This document shows, piece after piece, positions 49,926 through 62,247 of a stretch of DNA of 64,000 bases. A program made the translations under genes and the position numbers. Under the pieces are notes generated by a model. That model was not told where the DNA came from. It saw only the letters and a list, made by a program, of their open reading frames with translations, and searched no databases. The stretch comes from Plutella xylostella (Eukaryota > Arthropoda > Insecta > Lepidoptera > Plutellidae), in NCBI RefSeq assembly GCF_932276165.1, contig NC_063995.1, positions 5,952,001 through 6,016,000 on the forward strand, written 5' to 3'. Within the stretch, counting starts at the first letter, position 1. Each line of letters begins with the position of its first letter.

Positions 49926-50760
49926 TTTATTATGAAAGTAGATGGCAAGGTCGAAGCTTTCAGGACAATACAAGCTAATTATATAGAGCTACGACTCTAC
50001 GAGAGTCGCGGAGATGACGCCGCAAAGCAGACACGACTGCGGCCGCCACCGCCGCGCCGCCGGTACCCGCTACCAGCACCCCCTACCAGCATCCTGGCTC
50101 CATCAGGTACCGCAGGTAGCAGCGGCGCCGCTGGTCACTCCGCGCGTGACCGTGAATCCGCCGCGACGGAGCGCCTACCCCCTCCGACCAGCCACCACAA
50201 AACAATCATATCGCCGATCCAAATCTCACCCGGATTAGTTTTTAATTTGATGGTAGGCCGTTCAAAGATTCCGATCTATCGATTTTGTTATCAGTATTAG
50301 TATCTGAAAATATAGGTAAGGGGCGTTGCGGAAACTCACAAAAAGGCATCAAACAATGTCACGAAAAAAATTGGCACCGCTCGAACACCGGCGGGGGCGG
50401 CCGGGCCGCGTTAAGGTAAATTTTCAAAAAAGGAAACCAACCTTTAATTGAGGTCTCGTTCACAGTGAAACTGAAGGTCGAAGTGTCAGTGAGTTTGCAG
50501 TGCTTGATGTGAGTCACTCGCGGAGCAGCGTGCAGAGACAGCAGCGGACGTCGGCAGACTGCCCGGCCGGGCCCAGCGCCCCGCGCCGCGCCGCGCCCCC
50601 CGCCGCCCCCCGCGCGCCCCCGCCGCGCCCCTAGCCCGCGCACCAAGGATAAACAACATGCATTGTGAGCCCGATCTGCCGAGATACAGCCGCCGCATCC
50701 GACACCAAAACCGACCTTCCACTCCTCGCCATAAGAGTCACGGCAGGTGCACGAGCTTGC
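49926..50760. promoter_or_regulatory. CpG-rich block, possible promoter or 5' exon
   Basis: Two very GC-rich zones (about 50010-50185 and 50500-50645) stand out from the AT-rich surroundings. On the minus strand the second runs into a leader-like sequence with CTTCAGTTTCACTG (initiator-like) and ends near a possible donor, TAAAG|GTTGGT, at about 50446. The open frames here are by-products of GC content. It could serve a minus-strand gene such as ace-1 or an unseen one; this is unproven. Confidence 0.35.
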
Positions 50761-51104
50761 CACTGTAGTCTGGCGAGGTTATAGATTTTGGATTTCTTTG
50801 GTGTTTCGTTAGACGGAGTCTGTTAGACATATCGCTGAAACGGAAACGAAGCGTAGTAAAACTTCACTTCCAGGTGCAGACTTGTATTGAAAATTCAAAA
50901 TACGTATTTTCAGTTTTGTATCTTGTATCTACCCGTCACTACTGAAACTTACATATTTCAGGACAATTCTGAAAAACTATTATTAAGTTATTATAAAACC
51001 CATCAAAATGTTACTATACTTTTTATGCAAGCTACAAATAATTCTTTATTCTTTTCTTCATTAGAATAGTACCTAACAAAATTAAATTAAAAAAATTTGC
51101 AAAC

Positions 51105-51196
51105 CTTCCTCAGCAGAGCTACCAGGCGCTCAGAGCGGGCCAGGAGGTCCACGCGAGTCTCGTCGTCCAATTGTCCCGGCGGCGGCAGGTACCGGC
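51105..51196 (-). other. orphan exon-like block
   Basis: On the minus strand this reads RYLPPPGQLDDETRVDLLAR and continues SERLVALLRK before a donor-like AAG|GTTTGC, with GC-rich third positions, but its acceptor is poor. On the plus strand, 51115-51189 has an excellent acceptor (CCTTCCTCAG) and a donor (CAG|GTACCG) bracketing an open 25-codon frame. One of the two may be a true exon. I recognise neither product. Confidence 0.3.
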
Positions 51197-51856
51197 CTCA
51201 TGCATAATTCCGTCGCGTCGACCTCTGTCAGGGCCCGCACTCACCCGCCAGCATTTTCACATTGATTACGTTTTAGTACGTTTCGAAATGTAACGGATCA
51301 TCATGAATAAATTACTCGCTTCTTCTTATAAATGTAGCTGAAGTGCATCATCAAACAGAATTATGAATAGTCAGAGGAATAAGTTTTCAGACAATAATAA
51401 CGTAACTTATTATTATTTTCAAATAAGAAATGTGATCATAGCGCAAGCCCACCTTAGCATTAACGTTACATACGTTGACGTAATTATGTACGACATACAC
51501 TACTTCATGGTAACATTTCACAGTAAAATATAGTCTACAAACTCCTATTATAAAACCCTAGCGTCCTGCCTGAGACGCATAACGAACTCTTTTCCTCAAT
51601 ATCAAAGAGTGGAATTCATTTTTTCCTCTTTTTATGTTTCTCGATCTCAAAAAACGCTGCTGCTATAAATGCGGCCTTTAACAGTGAGGTGTTTGTCCAC
51701 TGCTACACCCCGGTCGGACGTCATCAAAATTGCTGAGTTGACATGCTTGGGTATTGTATTTATTGTGTGTATATAAAAAGTAAATGATACTGATTGCTGA
51801 TCTATCAGCGCAGAAACCAAAGTAATAAGTATTTATGTAGAGCTAAAAGCTGTATT
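51197..51856. other. spacer
   Basis: A minus-strand donor-like GCGG|GTGAGT near 51238 follows an ATGCTGG. No complete exon can be supported. Confidence 0.35.
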
Positions 51857-52418
51857 TAAAAACCGGCCAAGTGCGAGTCGGGCTCGCGCACAAAGGGTTC
51901 CGTAGTTAAATCAACCTATCTCAAAAACTATAAGAGATACTTTGATCAAACCAAAAATCGTTGAAAGAGTTAATTAGCATGCATCACCTCTATTTTTTTT
52001 AGAATTTTATACCCCGTAGTTATAAAAATAGAGGGGGGGGGACATACTTTTTACGACTTTGAGAGCTGATATCTCAAAAACCGTTCACTTTAAGAAAAAT
52101 GTTTTTTAGAAAACTTTATATCATTTTAAAAGACCTTTCCATTGATACCCCACACGGGTATGTACATCGAAAAAAAAAATTTCATCCCTCAGTTACATGT
52201 ATGGGGGGCCCCACCCCCAATTCTTTTTTTTACTATTTAGTGTCATATTTTTGTAGCGGTTCATACAACACATATTCCCATCAAATTTCATCACTGTAGT
52301 ACTTATAGTTTCCGAGTAAATCGGCTGTGACAGACGGACAGACGGACAGACGGACAGACGGACATGACGAAACTATAAGGGTTCCGTTTTTGCCATTTTG
52401 GCTACGGAACCCTAAAAA
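51857..52418 (+). mobile_element. about 560-base non-coding dispersed element, copy 2
   Basis: This is nearly identical to 30217-30798, with the same ends (AAAACCGGCCAAGTGCGAG and CTACGGAACCCTAAAAA). Differences seen are a short deletion after GGGTTCCGTAG, single changes and one extra GACG-type unit. Such similarity indicates recent copying. Confidence 0.75.
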
Positions 52419-52692
52419 GGAGAAATACTATATTCATGAAAACTACTATATTTATATTTAAGTCGTATTGTTAATACAGTATAGCTAAAGTAAAAGTCTC
52501 ATCGTTTGGGAAGGAATAGGAGTGAGAAAAATATATTTCCTGGAAAGCTTTTGCTTACTGAACTGGCTTTAACTAACACCCGATGGAATACAATAGTAGT
52601 ATAGTGGTTAGATTTTGTTCCAGCCAATTCACAGTAACAGCTACTTTTCATATTTATTAGATTAAATATAATAATACTTAATTTATTTTTAA

Positions 52693-52905
52693 TAGCTGTT
52701 CCCGCGAGCTTCGCTTTGCCTTAAAAGGTTTTCCCGTGGGAATTCCGGTATAAAAAGTAGCCTATGTTCTTTCCCAGGGTCTATACCATATGTATACCAA
52801 ATTTCAATCAAATCCGTTCAGTAGTTTTGGCGTGAAAGAGTAACAGACAGACAGACAGACAGACAGACACAGTAACTTTCGCATTTATAATATTAGTTAG
52901 GATTT
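52693..52905 (+). repeat. dispersed lepidopteran repeat with (CAGA)n
   Basis: Third good copy of the 5278-5480 repeat, in the same orientation, with TAGCTGTTCCCGCGAGC at the start and TTATAATATTAGTTAGG at the end. Confidence 0.75.
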
Positions 52906-54372
52906 CATACACAGGCCCGGAAAGATTTTACTACCGGCCCGTAAAATCCCGAGCAGTGGGGAAGGGGCTCACGAACTCGCCCCTCGCCGATTCAGAGAAT
53001 TATACATTCGTTCAGAACAAATAGGTCAACAAATATACTTACACGTTGGTATATCTATGAAAAAATATTAATAACATCACATCTTATACGAGTATTAATT
53101 TAATTTGAAAGGACTCAGAGCAACAATAGTGACTGTTATTTACGAGTATATTTGCATAGTTTAAACCTGATGTTTTTAGAATCCTGACTTGAGAAGTCTT
53201 AACCTTTTTTAAAATACTTCTTAGGCTTCCGTATTTCATACCTCGTTCAGTTCTGTATTGTATTTAGTTTCGTATTGAATCAGCTTCAGAAGTAGTGTTT
53301 CTGTATCGACCGTTCCAAGTGAGTTGGAGCCGTATACGGCTTGTATTGGGCATGTCGTTGGTGCCAGCGGGGCTTAGTGCTAATACGTACTGCACTGCGG
53401 TGCACTATGGCCCCGTGAGTTAAGGGGAAGCTATTAGTAAATAAATGTGGTATAGAAAGCATGATTTTGTTTGTATTTGGTTGATATCAAATACAGTTGT
53501 AGGCAAGTGTATCTAAGGAGTCTAATTTAAGATGTTTACCGCAGCTCGTAGTGTATGTATTAGCGTGTGAGTAAGGTGTACGGACCATCTTTAAAACACC
53601 TAAAGACATTTGATATATTGTATGAAAGTTTACGGTGCCTATGTAATATAAGTTAAAATGAATGGTTTCTGTTATACAAAGTCACTCTTATTTGTAATAG
53701 AATATGTTCTAATTGAATGGACCAATAAATTATTTAACTTTCTAATGATAATATGATTTATGCACATCATAATTTAATTAACTTTAACAACAACACACTG
53801 CGCTTTAAATCACAAAGGCCTTTTTGACTACGGCACAGCGTAGCACGCGCTACGAGCTACGGCGTAGCGGCTTCGTAGCTTCGTAGCTAATGGCTACGAA
53901 CAAACTTTATGCTCTACCAACTTGACACAAGAGAGTTTGGAGCTTATTGTCGACTATTATTGCTTTGTCTGTATCAATAAAGATATATTTTACTACCCAT
54001 TATTATAATATTTATTATTTACTACACATTTAATGTTTATCACTGCAAGCAAATTCTTGATGACGAAAGCACGATTTAAGTTATTACTCTTCGTTTATTG
54101 TTACGTATCACCACATTTCTTTTATTATGTTATCACCAGCGACAGATGAGCATTAAGTATATGCCTTCTGCAGATTTACTATCAGATATTTTATTTCATT
54201 ATATTTTTGCTTTCCCGTTTCTGACCGCTACAGAAGTGAGTACTTTGAATACGTTTCATTTGCAAACAGATTAAAAAACGTTTCAAAGAGGTGCTGCGAG
54301 TGAATTAAACACAATCGGGACTGCGCTCGCGTAGGGATGGCACTATCTCTACAAAATAAAAGACACAAGACT
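52906..54372. other. gene-poor stretch with a GCTACG-rich patch
   Basis: At 53829-53900 short GCTACG/CGTAGC units recur in both orientations (GCTACGAGCTACGGCGTAGC). This may be the end of a MITE. No exon is seen. Confidence 0.4.
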
Positions 54373-54430
54373 ATTATAATTTATTTATACTTTTATTGCA
54401 CAATTTACAAAAGTATATGTATAATTGATC
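54373..54430 (+). repeat. retroposon fragment
   Basis: TACTTTTATTGCACAATTTAC and AAAAGTATATGTATAAT match the retroposon relics at 29550 and 34905. Confidence 0.45.
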
Positions 54431-54899
54431 ACGGGGAGAGGTTTTTATTTAGAATTTCCTAGAGATCGAACTATGGATACATTCAAAATGGTCAGCTGAT
54501 TCACCCCCTTTCGGCATACTAACTATAGCTACCACTTTTGTAACATATGGCTTATTATGATCAGGCATGCCACGCACTTACTGTAACTGAAAAAAAATGC
54601 ATTTGCAACTAAGTATAAACAAGTTTCGTTCATACACTTATTAAAACTCTAAATGTTTACTACAATAATTATTGTATAGTACACAATATAAATATGTGTC
54701 TTAGTGGTAAACATTTAGGGTAATAAGCTTAGTATGTATTACTTGTTTTTAATTTATGTTCTGTAAAGTTTATTACTGTTGTTTGTCCTAATAAATAAAA
54801 TAAAATAAAATGTACACTTTCCTCATTTATTCTTCAAGTCATTCCACTACCCAAAGGTTGTCTGGAACAGATATCTTTTAGCAATAAGTCCGCCTATTG

Positions 54900-55040
54900 C
54901 ATTATACCCACTGTATAGAATAGAATATTGCTTTATTGAACACCACATAAATCAGACGTACAAAACCATACTTATAGACTAGAACTAAAGTACAATAGGC
55001 GGCCTTATCGCTTAGAGCGATCTATTACAGGCAACCGGAA
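54900..55040 (-). repeat. 3' end of a LINE (CR1/L2-like)
   Basis: The minus strand carries CGCTCTAAGCGATAAGGCCG followed by CCTATTGTAC, a signature I associate with 3' ends of insect CR1/Jockey-type LINEs. No coding part is present. Class confidence is moderate. Confidence 0.45.
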
Positions 55041-57027
55041 ACAAAATGACAAATTAGAGGGCGGTGTACCAATAACAACAAAATAACTAATTATAATACT
55101 GTATACATTGATATTAGTGTTTTGTTCTTCTATTTCTATACTAGTATTAAGTCTGTGGTCGCCGACCCGCCTGCTGGCGTCGTGGACGCGGGCGAACAAT
55201 AACAACATACTTAGTTTATATATTTTTCAAATATATATTTTAATTTATAAAACCCACAGAAAACCAATACGTAGTACCTATCAAGCGCACTGTGGTTATT
55301 CACTTAAATATTATAGCAATATAACACCCCTTTTCCGTCGCGGGTTAAAAACGGTAAGACACAATACTCTCCAAACTCCGCTTTTGCATCCGGTAAGGCC
55401 ATTTGTTCTAGAAAGTACGAGAACTATTTGCTAAGAGGAGAGAGAGAAAAAGACAATTCGTCCCGACCCTAAACGATTTAATTAAAACATTGTAGTGTTC
55501 CCGGGCCAGTGACTCCCGTCATTGCTTATGGAATAGCAAATACCGACTGGTGACTGCGAGAATAATTAAACTTGAGTGCTTTTGAAAGAGCTGTTTCGCG
55601 ATTTCAGCTGTATTAGAAGCTTTAATTTATTTTTGAAGAATGCCACTATATTTACAATTTGTTATGTACTTACAGTTTTTTAATATTATGTATTTATTAT
55701 TATTTAGTTATGCATGTTGGAAATTCAGACTTTATTTAGGAAAAGATGATGTAGGAACTAGCTAGACATTAATACGCTTCTTAAGGGACAAATAATTGAT
55801 CTTTAATTACAAAACAATATTTAAAGTAACGACTGATGTGTTGTGTTTTCATCTTTGTTTATAACAAAATTACATGGCTAATTGACTTCTTGTTAAATCC
55901 TACCCATAACTATAACATTTTCAGCACTGAAATAGGTACGTATAGAGGTATAAAATATTGAGTTCATCTTTCTATAGAACTAAATGTGCCGCAGTTGGAC
56001 GCACAATGCCGGCCTGAATTTGAAATTAGAATGGAACATTGCGATCCACATGCGATTATACAGAAATTAAATCGGGCCATGTTTTCCAGGTGAACAATTA
56101 TGGCCATTTAATGTTGACCCGCCGGCTGTTCATATCTATGTTTGGACCTCACTGCTGTATTGGTAAGTTATATGAGAAGAGTTAGGTCTCGGTACACTGG
56201 CCACGTGTGTTAGACAGCCGCGCACTGCCACTGGGATAGATTTTTTAAATTGGATTTCAGAATCTGATCTATCTGTTGCTTTGTGCCTTTGTAGCAAGAA
56301 TTCAGATGCAATTTAATTTTACCATTTATCTGAAAATTTGTTGTTGCCATCGTTAGATCGAACATCTCCTCAAGGCAAACCAGAGGGGTATCGACGTGGC
56401 GGCCCACTGGGCCGCGGAAGTGTGACAGTTGCCATCGACACGACAAGAAGAAGAAGAAGATCTGAAAATGTACGAGTAACTAAATACATTGTAATGGTCG
56501 TAACACTCGTAACGATTTCATTAGCTATTGAGCAGCGTCACTGATAAAAATACACGCTGTACACATTTCTGTATAGTAAGAGTATGTGAGTAAGTAGGTA
56601 CATAAAAGTATGTTACGAAACAGTATTTGTAATTCGACCTAGAAGTACTTGGCTCTATAAATAGGCGGTCGTGTGAGGGCGCAATGTAAGACAGGGCGGC
56701 GGCGGTGGCGGCTGCAGAATACCCAATTATTACGTACATACGCGATGCAGACAGTGCGATGCATTCTCCTGCATACGGCATTGCGGCCGAGCTTGGCCGC
56801 AGTTCACTTTACCATTGTAACAAATTAATCAATATACAACACAATGCCAACTGAATTAAGTACCTAATTTGGAATGCTAGCTGGATGGAAACAAATGAAT
56901 CACTCAATATGCCGCGTTCAGCGGTCAATCGCTCTGCGTCCTGCTCCCTATCGCGAACTTGGTTTGACAACGATTTTCTGATTCGAATTGTATTGAATTT
57001 GATACTTTACTCTGTTTTTTTATCGAT
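55041..57027. other. gene-poor stretch
   Basis: An AAGAAGAAGAAG microsatellite lies near 56445-56460 next to a GCCATCGACACGAC repeat motif. No exon has support. Confidence 0.4.
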
Positions 57028-57125
57028 TATCCCGCCAATAGAACTATACGTTACTTAATCGCGGGACAATCGACTGTTGATGAACCGTTCTAAATCTGTC
57101 AATTTAGTATCTGAGAAAAAAAAAT
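57028..57125 (+). repeat. unclassified repeat, copy 1
   Basis: GGGACAATCGACTGTTGATG with AACCGTTCTAAATCTGTC is found again as its reverse complement at 58558-58608. A TCCCGCCAATAGAAC block lies beside it in both. Confidence 0.5.
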
Positions 57126-58539
57126 GACTTTAATTACTTCGTAATGTTAGTCAGTTTTTTTTTTCTATTATTTTCATCGATGTTTTGGAACTGAGGATCT
57201 GTATAAAGACTTTTGCAGCTGACTGTAGGTACCGAGGTAAAACCATAAATCTGCATTTAGCTGTTCAAATGAGCCGCAGCTTACTGTGGGCACTAAAGAA
57301 CATCGACGCGGCGTAAAGTTAAAAGCACTTCGCGATCTAAGAATAGACGTTTTATAATGATTGTGGAACCTAGATTTTATCCAGATTCAGGTCAAAGCCA
57401 TTTCCATTCCGGTGTGATAAAACATAATGGCATTCCGTAGAGAGGCTCTCTATGACCGCTAGGCAGTTTCAGGTTTTCTTTTCAGAATACCTTACAGCCT
57501 ACTTACATTGATATCGGTAAAATCTGCAGGAGGTACTCGTAAGTAGGTATTTCGTAATCAAAAATAATTTTAACAGAAGTTTAACTTCAAATTATATTTC
57601 ATAAAACAACTAAGGATAAAATTAGGTATCAAGACTCTCCCACTACAAAAAAATTAAACTGTCGACTTGGGTGCGTCACTATATAGCAGTATCTAAAACT
57701 AACAACTTCCAGTAGTTCTCATAGAGTTAGATACAGTTACAGCCATCGACCCAGTCAATACGTGCTTGTGCAAATTTGCTTACCCTGGCATTGGACGGCT
57801 GAAACTAGGTGTACCTACCTCTATTACATAGTGCTACTCTACGTATAGACATACGTAATAGGTATAGGATAAAATTTATGATGAGCAAAGAGAGAAAACG
57901 TACCTAGGTAGAGATAATAAAACATTAGAATATACATGATAGTTGATGGAATTCATACAAAAATCAAGTATTTTCAGCGGTACCCACTTTAGACTTTAGG
58001 ACCTTCGCGCACCGCGTGAGAAGTGGGTGCTTAATTGCTTACCCCACTGAGCTACTACAGCTCCCTTGTATGTGCACTGGTCCACTGGTCCTGGTCAACT
58101 TACCTTTCTAATTGTTTGTAAGCTGAAAGAAAGCGAATAATATTATACCGTATATACATAATATTATAGATGTACATAAAGAAGAAAAGGTATACATAAT
58201 TTAAGTACGTATATAAGTATACAGCAGTTATTAACTTACATGCAAATGTCTACTTTATCCTTATTATTGCTATCAATACCTTTCTGCTCTACATACTCTT
58301 TTAAATGCATTCCTTTTAATAGACTTTTAAATGCATTTTCTCTTTCCTATTTGATCACCTCTGTTATTGCAATTGCAATCGCTAGTCGTTACCTGCCGCC
58401 CAGATCGCAACCGTTAACTCAATTTATTATCATTATTATGCTCCAATAGTCTGTTACGACAAGTTTCTTGACACTTAGCAGTGAACATCATTGAGTAATA
58501 TTCGTTTTTTTCTTATTAAGTATATAGGTATTTTACAAG

Positions 58540-58812
58540 TCTATTTTTTTTCTTACTTATTAAATTGACAGATTCTGAACGGTTCATCAACAGTCGATTG
58601 TCCCGCCAATGGAACGATACTTAATTATGTGACTTAAGTACCTACTGCACGTTTCAATAACTCTATCTACCGATAACTTTAATTTCATACGATTTTGTTA
58701 TGTTGTAATGTAACTTATGTGTCAAAATAATATGAAAAACTACCAGTCATCGGAAGATAGAGATAATCATAAATCGTTCAGAATCTGTTTAGTATCTGAG
58801 ATAAAAAATAGC
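58540..58812 (-). repeat. unclassified MITE-like repeat, copy 2
   Basis: The left part (AAATTGACAGATTCTGAACGG) and the right part (CGTTCAGAATCTGTTTAG) are inverted relative to each other, enclosing about 200 bases. The outer sequence matches 57028-57125. No target duplication was fixed. Confidence 0.45.
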
Positions 58813-59477
58813 TTTTATTTATACGTAAGTACATAAAAGTCGTGCTAATTCCGTGGTTAGGTACTTATATATTTAATATTTATTTATATTTTAGGTAAGT
58901 ACACTGTCACTGACCTATACCTACATATCCACCACGCTTATACCTACGCACTACGATGGCACCATAGCTAAGGCGGTAGTGAAGCTTGGGGCCGCGGGTT
59001 CGAATGCCGCCCAGGGCACACATTCGTTTGATGATTCGCCTGGTTAGCGCGTGCATAATGATGGCGAGTTGAAGGTGATACGTTTACGATCCCTTTACAT
59101 TAAGCGTAAGGTCATAGCAAATATACCCGTAACGTAAAGGGATCGCCGAACTCGCGAAAGCCTGGCTCTAAGGTGTTTGCGAGCCTACGTTCTACTGGGT
59201 GACAAGAAAATGTGCGGTGACCTTAAGGCGTTATATGGGCGCTACTATATCTATTATACGCAGAACTAGCGCTGCCAGTCGATAAAAAATCATAACTTCC
59301 GTATGAAAGCGTTTTTTTTTTCAAAAACTGCCAAGGCCACCCCCATTGTCATGCTAATTCGAATCTTTTAGGACATACTTACTACTATAATAGCGCCTTA
59401 AGGGTAGGTACTTATTATTCTACTTTAGTTACATTCATGAAAAAACCTGGCAATACTGCATTTAAAAAATGTATATG
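58813..59477 (+). repeat. spacer with tRNA-like SINE head
   Basis: At about 58957-59010 GCACCATAGCTAAGGCGGTAG is followed by GCGGGTTCGAATGCC (B-box-like). It does not make a complete cloverleaf, so it is read as a SINE head. The rest is featureless. Confidence 0.45.
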
Positions 59478-59638
59478 ACGTAGACCAGTGTTTTTCAACC
59501 TTTTTCATGATGCGACCCCCCTGGTATAAAAAAATATTTCGCGACCCCCTTGACCCTTTTGGTTTTTATCTAATACCAATTTATTACGTATTTATGGTAT
59601 CCATGATTAGGATTCGAAGTACATACCTACTTACTTAC

Positions 59639-60745
59639 TTACTTACTCCGCTGGCTCAGCGACCCGAAGTGGATCTTGGCCTCAGACACAAGAAGTCGCC
59701 ACTGGTCTCTATCCTGCGCAGTCACTCTCCAGTCGCCTGCCTGTAGTTGGCGCAGGTCCTTGCCGACTTCATCGCTCCAGCGATATTTGGGACGGCCAAC
59801 TGGTCTACGACCGCTTGGTACTCCAAGGTAGGCCCTCTTGGCAGCGCGATCCTCCCCCATCCTTTGCAGATGACCAAGCCAACGGAGTCGCTGGGATTTA
59901 ATGTGACCAATGATGTTTGGCTCGGAAATCAGGTCTTCGATTTCCTGGTTCTTCCGTACTCTCCAGCTACCATCTTCCCTCCTAGTTGGTCCGAGCATTT
60001 TCCTCATCACCTTTCTTTCCGCAACCAGAAGTTTATTCTCTTCCTTGAGAGTGAGTGTCCAAGCCTCAGAGCCATACATCAAGATCGGCCGGATTACGGT
60101 TTTATAAATTCGGATCTTGGTTTTCCTGCTGAGAAGCTTTGACACTAGCACTTTATGAAGAGCAGCGCTGCATCGGAGGGCGTTTTGTACTCGGATGTCG
60201 ATCTCCTGCTCCCTTGTGTTTGTGTCAGTGATCGTACAACCTAAGTATTTGAATTTGGCCACTCCCTTATAGGCTGTCTCTCCCACTTGCAGGTTTTTTC
60301 GTACCTCATGGTTGCCTCGGTGTCGTGTCATGTGGAGGTATTCGGTCTTTTCCGTGCTGATTCTGAGCCCGACCCTGTGAGCTTCCTCTTCCAGTATCTT
60401 GGCAGCTTCTTGGACCTCGCGTTCACTCTCCCCCAACAGAGCTAAGTCGTCGGCGTACCCGATCACCTTGTGCTGTCCATTCAGTTGTACTCCGCCATCA
60501 TGTGTCAACACTTTTTGGATGACATACTCCAACACCAAATTGAACAGCGCGGGTGACAAGGCGTCTCCTTGCTTGAGCCCGGTTACCACGGAAAAGGCGT
60601 CAGTCAGGTCACCGTCCACCTTTACGCGCATCCTACTTATGCCCGTAGCCACTTTTATCATGGACACTAGTTTTCTCGGCATTTTAAATACTAGCAGTAT
60701 TTTGAACAGTATTTGGCATACATACATACCTACTTATCCGATTTA
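59639..60745 (-). pseudogene. 5'-truncated non-LTR reverse transcriptase (RTE-like)
   Basis: An open frame of about 362 codons covers the C-terminal half of a non-LTR polymerase. Motifs are SRMRVKVDG, GLKQGDALSPALFNLVLEYV, the catalytic YADD (VIGYADDLALLGES), then ISTEKTEYL, IRPILMYGSEAWTLT and LRWLGHLQRMGED. The endonuclease and first polymerase motifs are missing. After the stop the minus strand carries a short (AAGT)n tail, as RTE-type elements have. The frame is intact but cannot encode an active element. Confidence 0.8.
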
Positions 60746-60899
60746 ATTACATTCCTAGGACTAATAGCATTGGGACCTGGAATTTATTTTTAAATTATCT
60801 TTTCTTTTTAACTTATTTGAGCATTTAAATAACTTGAATAAAAGTCAAAAAATGAAAATGTAAAAGACAAAATGGACAAACTGGTTTTACGATAAAAAA

Positions 60900-61950
60900 T
60901 ATTTGTGGTTGTCGTCTTTGAACTAGACAGGAAGGCCTCCCATGCTGCGTTTGCCTGTTCGTGGTCTCCACTCGAGAACTCGTCTACCCAACGGTCATCG
61001 GTTCTTCGGAAGATATGACCAGCCCACTGGCACTTCAGCTTGCATATTTTGTCAGCTATGTCGGTAACCTTAGTCCTCTGACGGATAACTTCATTTCTGA
61101 TATGATCCTTCAGAGAAACCCCAAGCATAGCTCTCTCCATAGCATCCTGAGCTACTTTAAATCGGTGGACCAGCCCTAGCGTCAGTGTCCACGTCTCTGC
61201 ACCATACGTCATCACTGGTAGGACGCAATGGTTGAAGACTTTTGTCTTCAGGCTCTGAGAAATAGCCGAGGAGAATAGGTATGTGACGAATTTTTCCGAA
61301 TGCACCCCAACCCTGTTGGATGCGCCTTGCAGCCTCCTTGTCGAAGTTGCTTCTGCCTAGCCGAATAGTCTGCCCGAGGTAGACATATTCTTACACAACT
61401 TCGATTGTTGCCTCACCAACGATGACCGGCTTCGGTTTGATATGAGCATTGTACCTACATGGCTTTCGTCTTGCCCAAGTTTATACCGAGGCCTACACGT
61501 CCGGAAGCAGCATTTAGGCCACTTAGTATTTAGCTGAGTTCCTGCAGAGATTCTGCCATAATAACGATGTCTTCCGCGAAGCGGAGGTATGATAAATGTA
61601 CTCACCATTTATACATATGCCATGTCTGTACAAGTTAAACGTCTTAAAGACATCTTCCAATGCATTGGTGAACAGTTTCAAAGATATCACATCCCCTCTC
61701 TCACTCCTTGTTGCATTTGGATAGGTCTTGTGGTCCTGTACTTGGACAGTCATGGTAACGGCATCGTACATACACCTCGATATAGCGCCAGTCGATTTGG
61801 CATCTCTGCAACGATTCCAAAACTGCCCAGATCTTGATGGAGTCGAAGGCTTTTTCATAGTCCACAAAGGCTAGACACAGAGGCTGATTATACTCTTCGG
61901 TCTTCTGTATAATCTGATCTACTGTGTGGATGTGGTCTATATTGTACTAT
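60900..61950 (-). pseudogene. second, degenerate non-LTR reverse transcriptase fragment
   Basis: On the minus strand motif A (CLAFVDYEKAFDSI) near 61855-61890 and a damaged motif C (FAEDIVIMAES for FADD) near 61560 lie in different frames with stop codons. Then comes the C-terminal region YGAETWTLTLGLVHRFKVAQ and WAGHIFRRTDDRW at 60990-61230. It differs in sequence from the neighbouring remnant at 59639-60745, so two element families are present. Confidence 0.75.
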
Positions 61951-62247
61951 AATTTAAAAAAATAAAAAACCGACTTCAAAAAACCACTAAAATGTAAGAA
62001 ATAATTTAAGGTTTACACAAATTCTACTCGTATGTGACAGTACAAATATACCTAAGCAGGAACTGTTCTTTTTTGATGTTGGTGCGGTGACAAAGTAATC
62101 TAAAGAAATATGGCACCAACTTCAAAAAAGAACAGTTCCTGCTTAGGTATATTTGTACTGTCACATACGAGTAGAATTTGTGTAAACCTTAAATTATTTC
62201 TTACATTTTAGTGGTTTTTTGAAGTCGGTTTTTTATTTTTTTAAATT
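61951..62247. repeat. perfect hairpin, 124-base arms
   Basis: Arms 61951-62074 and 62124-62247 are exact reverse complements by eye, separated by 49 bases. The inner borders TGTTGGTGC and GCACCAACTT extend the pairing. The arm begins AATTTAAAAAAATAAAAAAC and carries the CCGACTTCAAAAAA motif seen again, inverted, near 62730-62745. Confidence 0.8.

Noticed and set aside
50359..50763. 134-codon minus-strand frame in the CpG block
   Set aside because: The frame is open because of extreme GC content, and its Gly/Arg/Ala-rich residues match no family. I treat the block as possible UTR or promoter.
58957..59010. A tRNA gene with GGTTCGAATGCC
   Set aside because: No complete acceptor or anticodon stem is seen; it is a SINE head.
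60399..60746. Plus-strand frames at 59.7-60.7 kb
   Set aside because: These are antisense shadows of the reverse-transcriptase frame on the minus strand.
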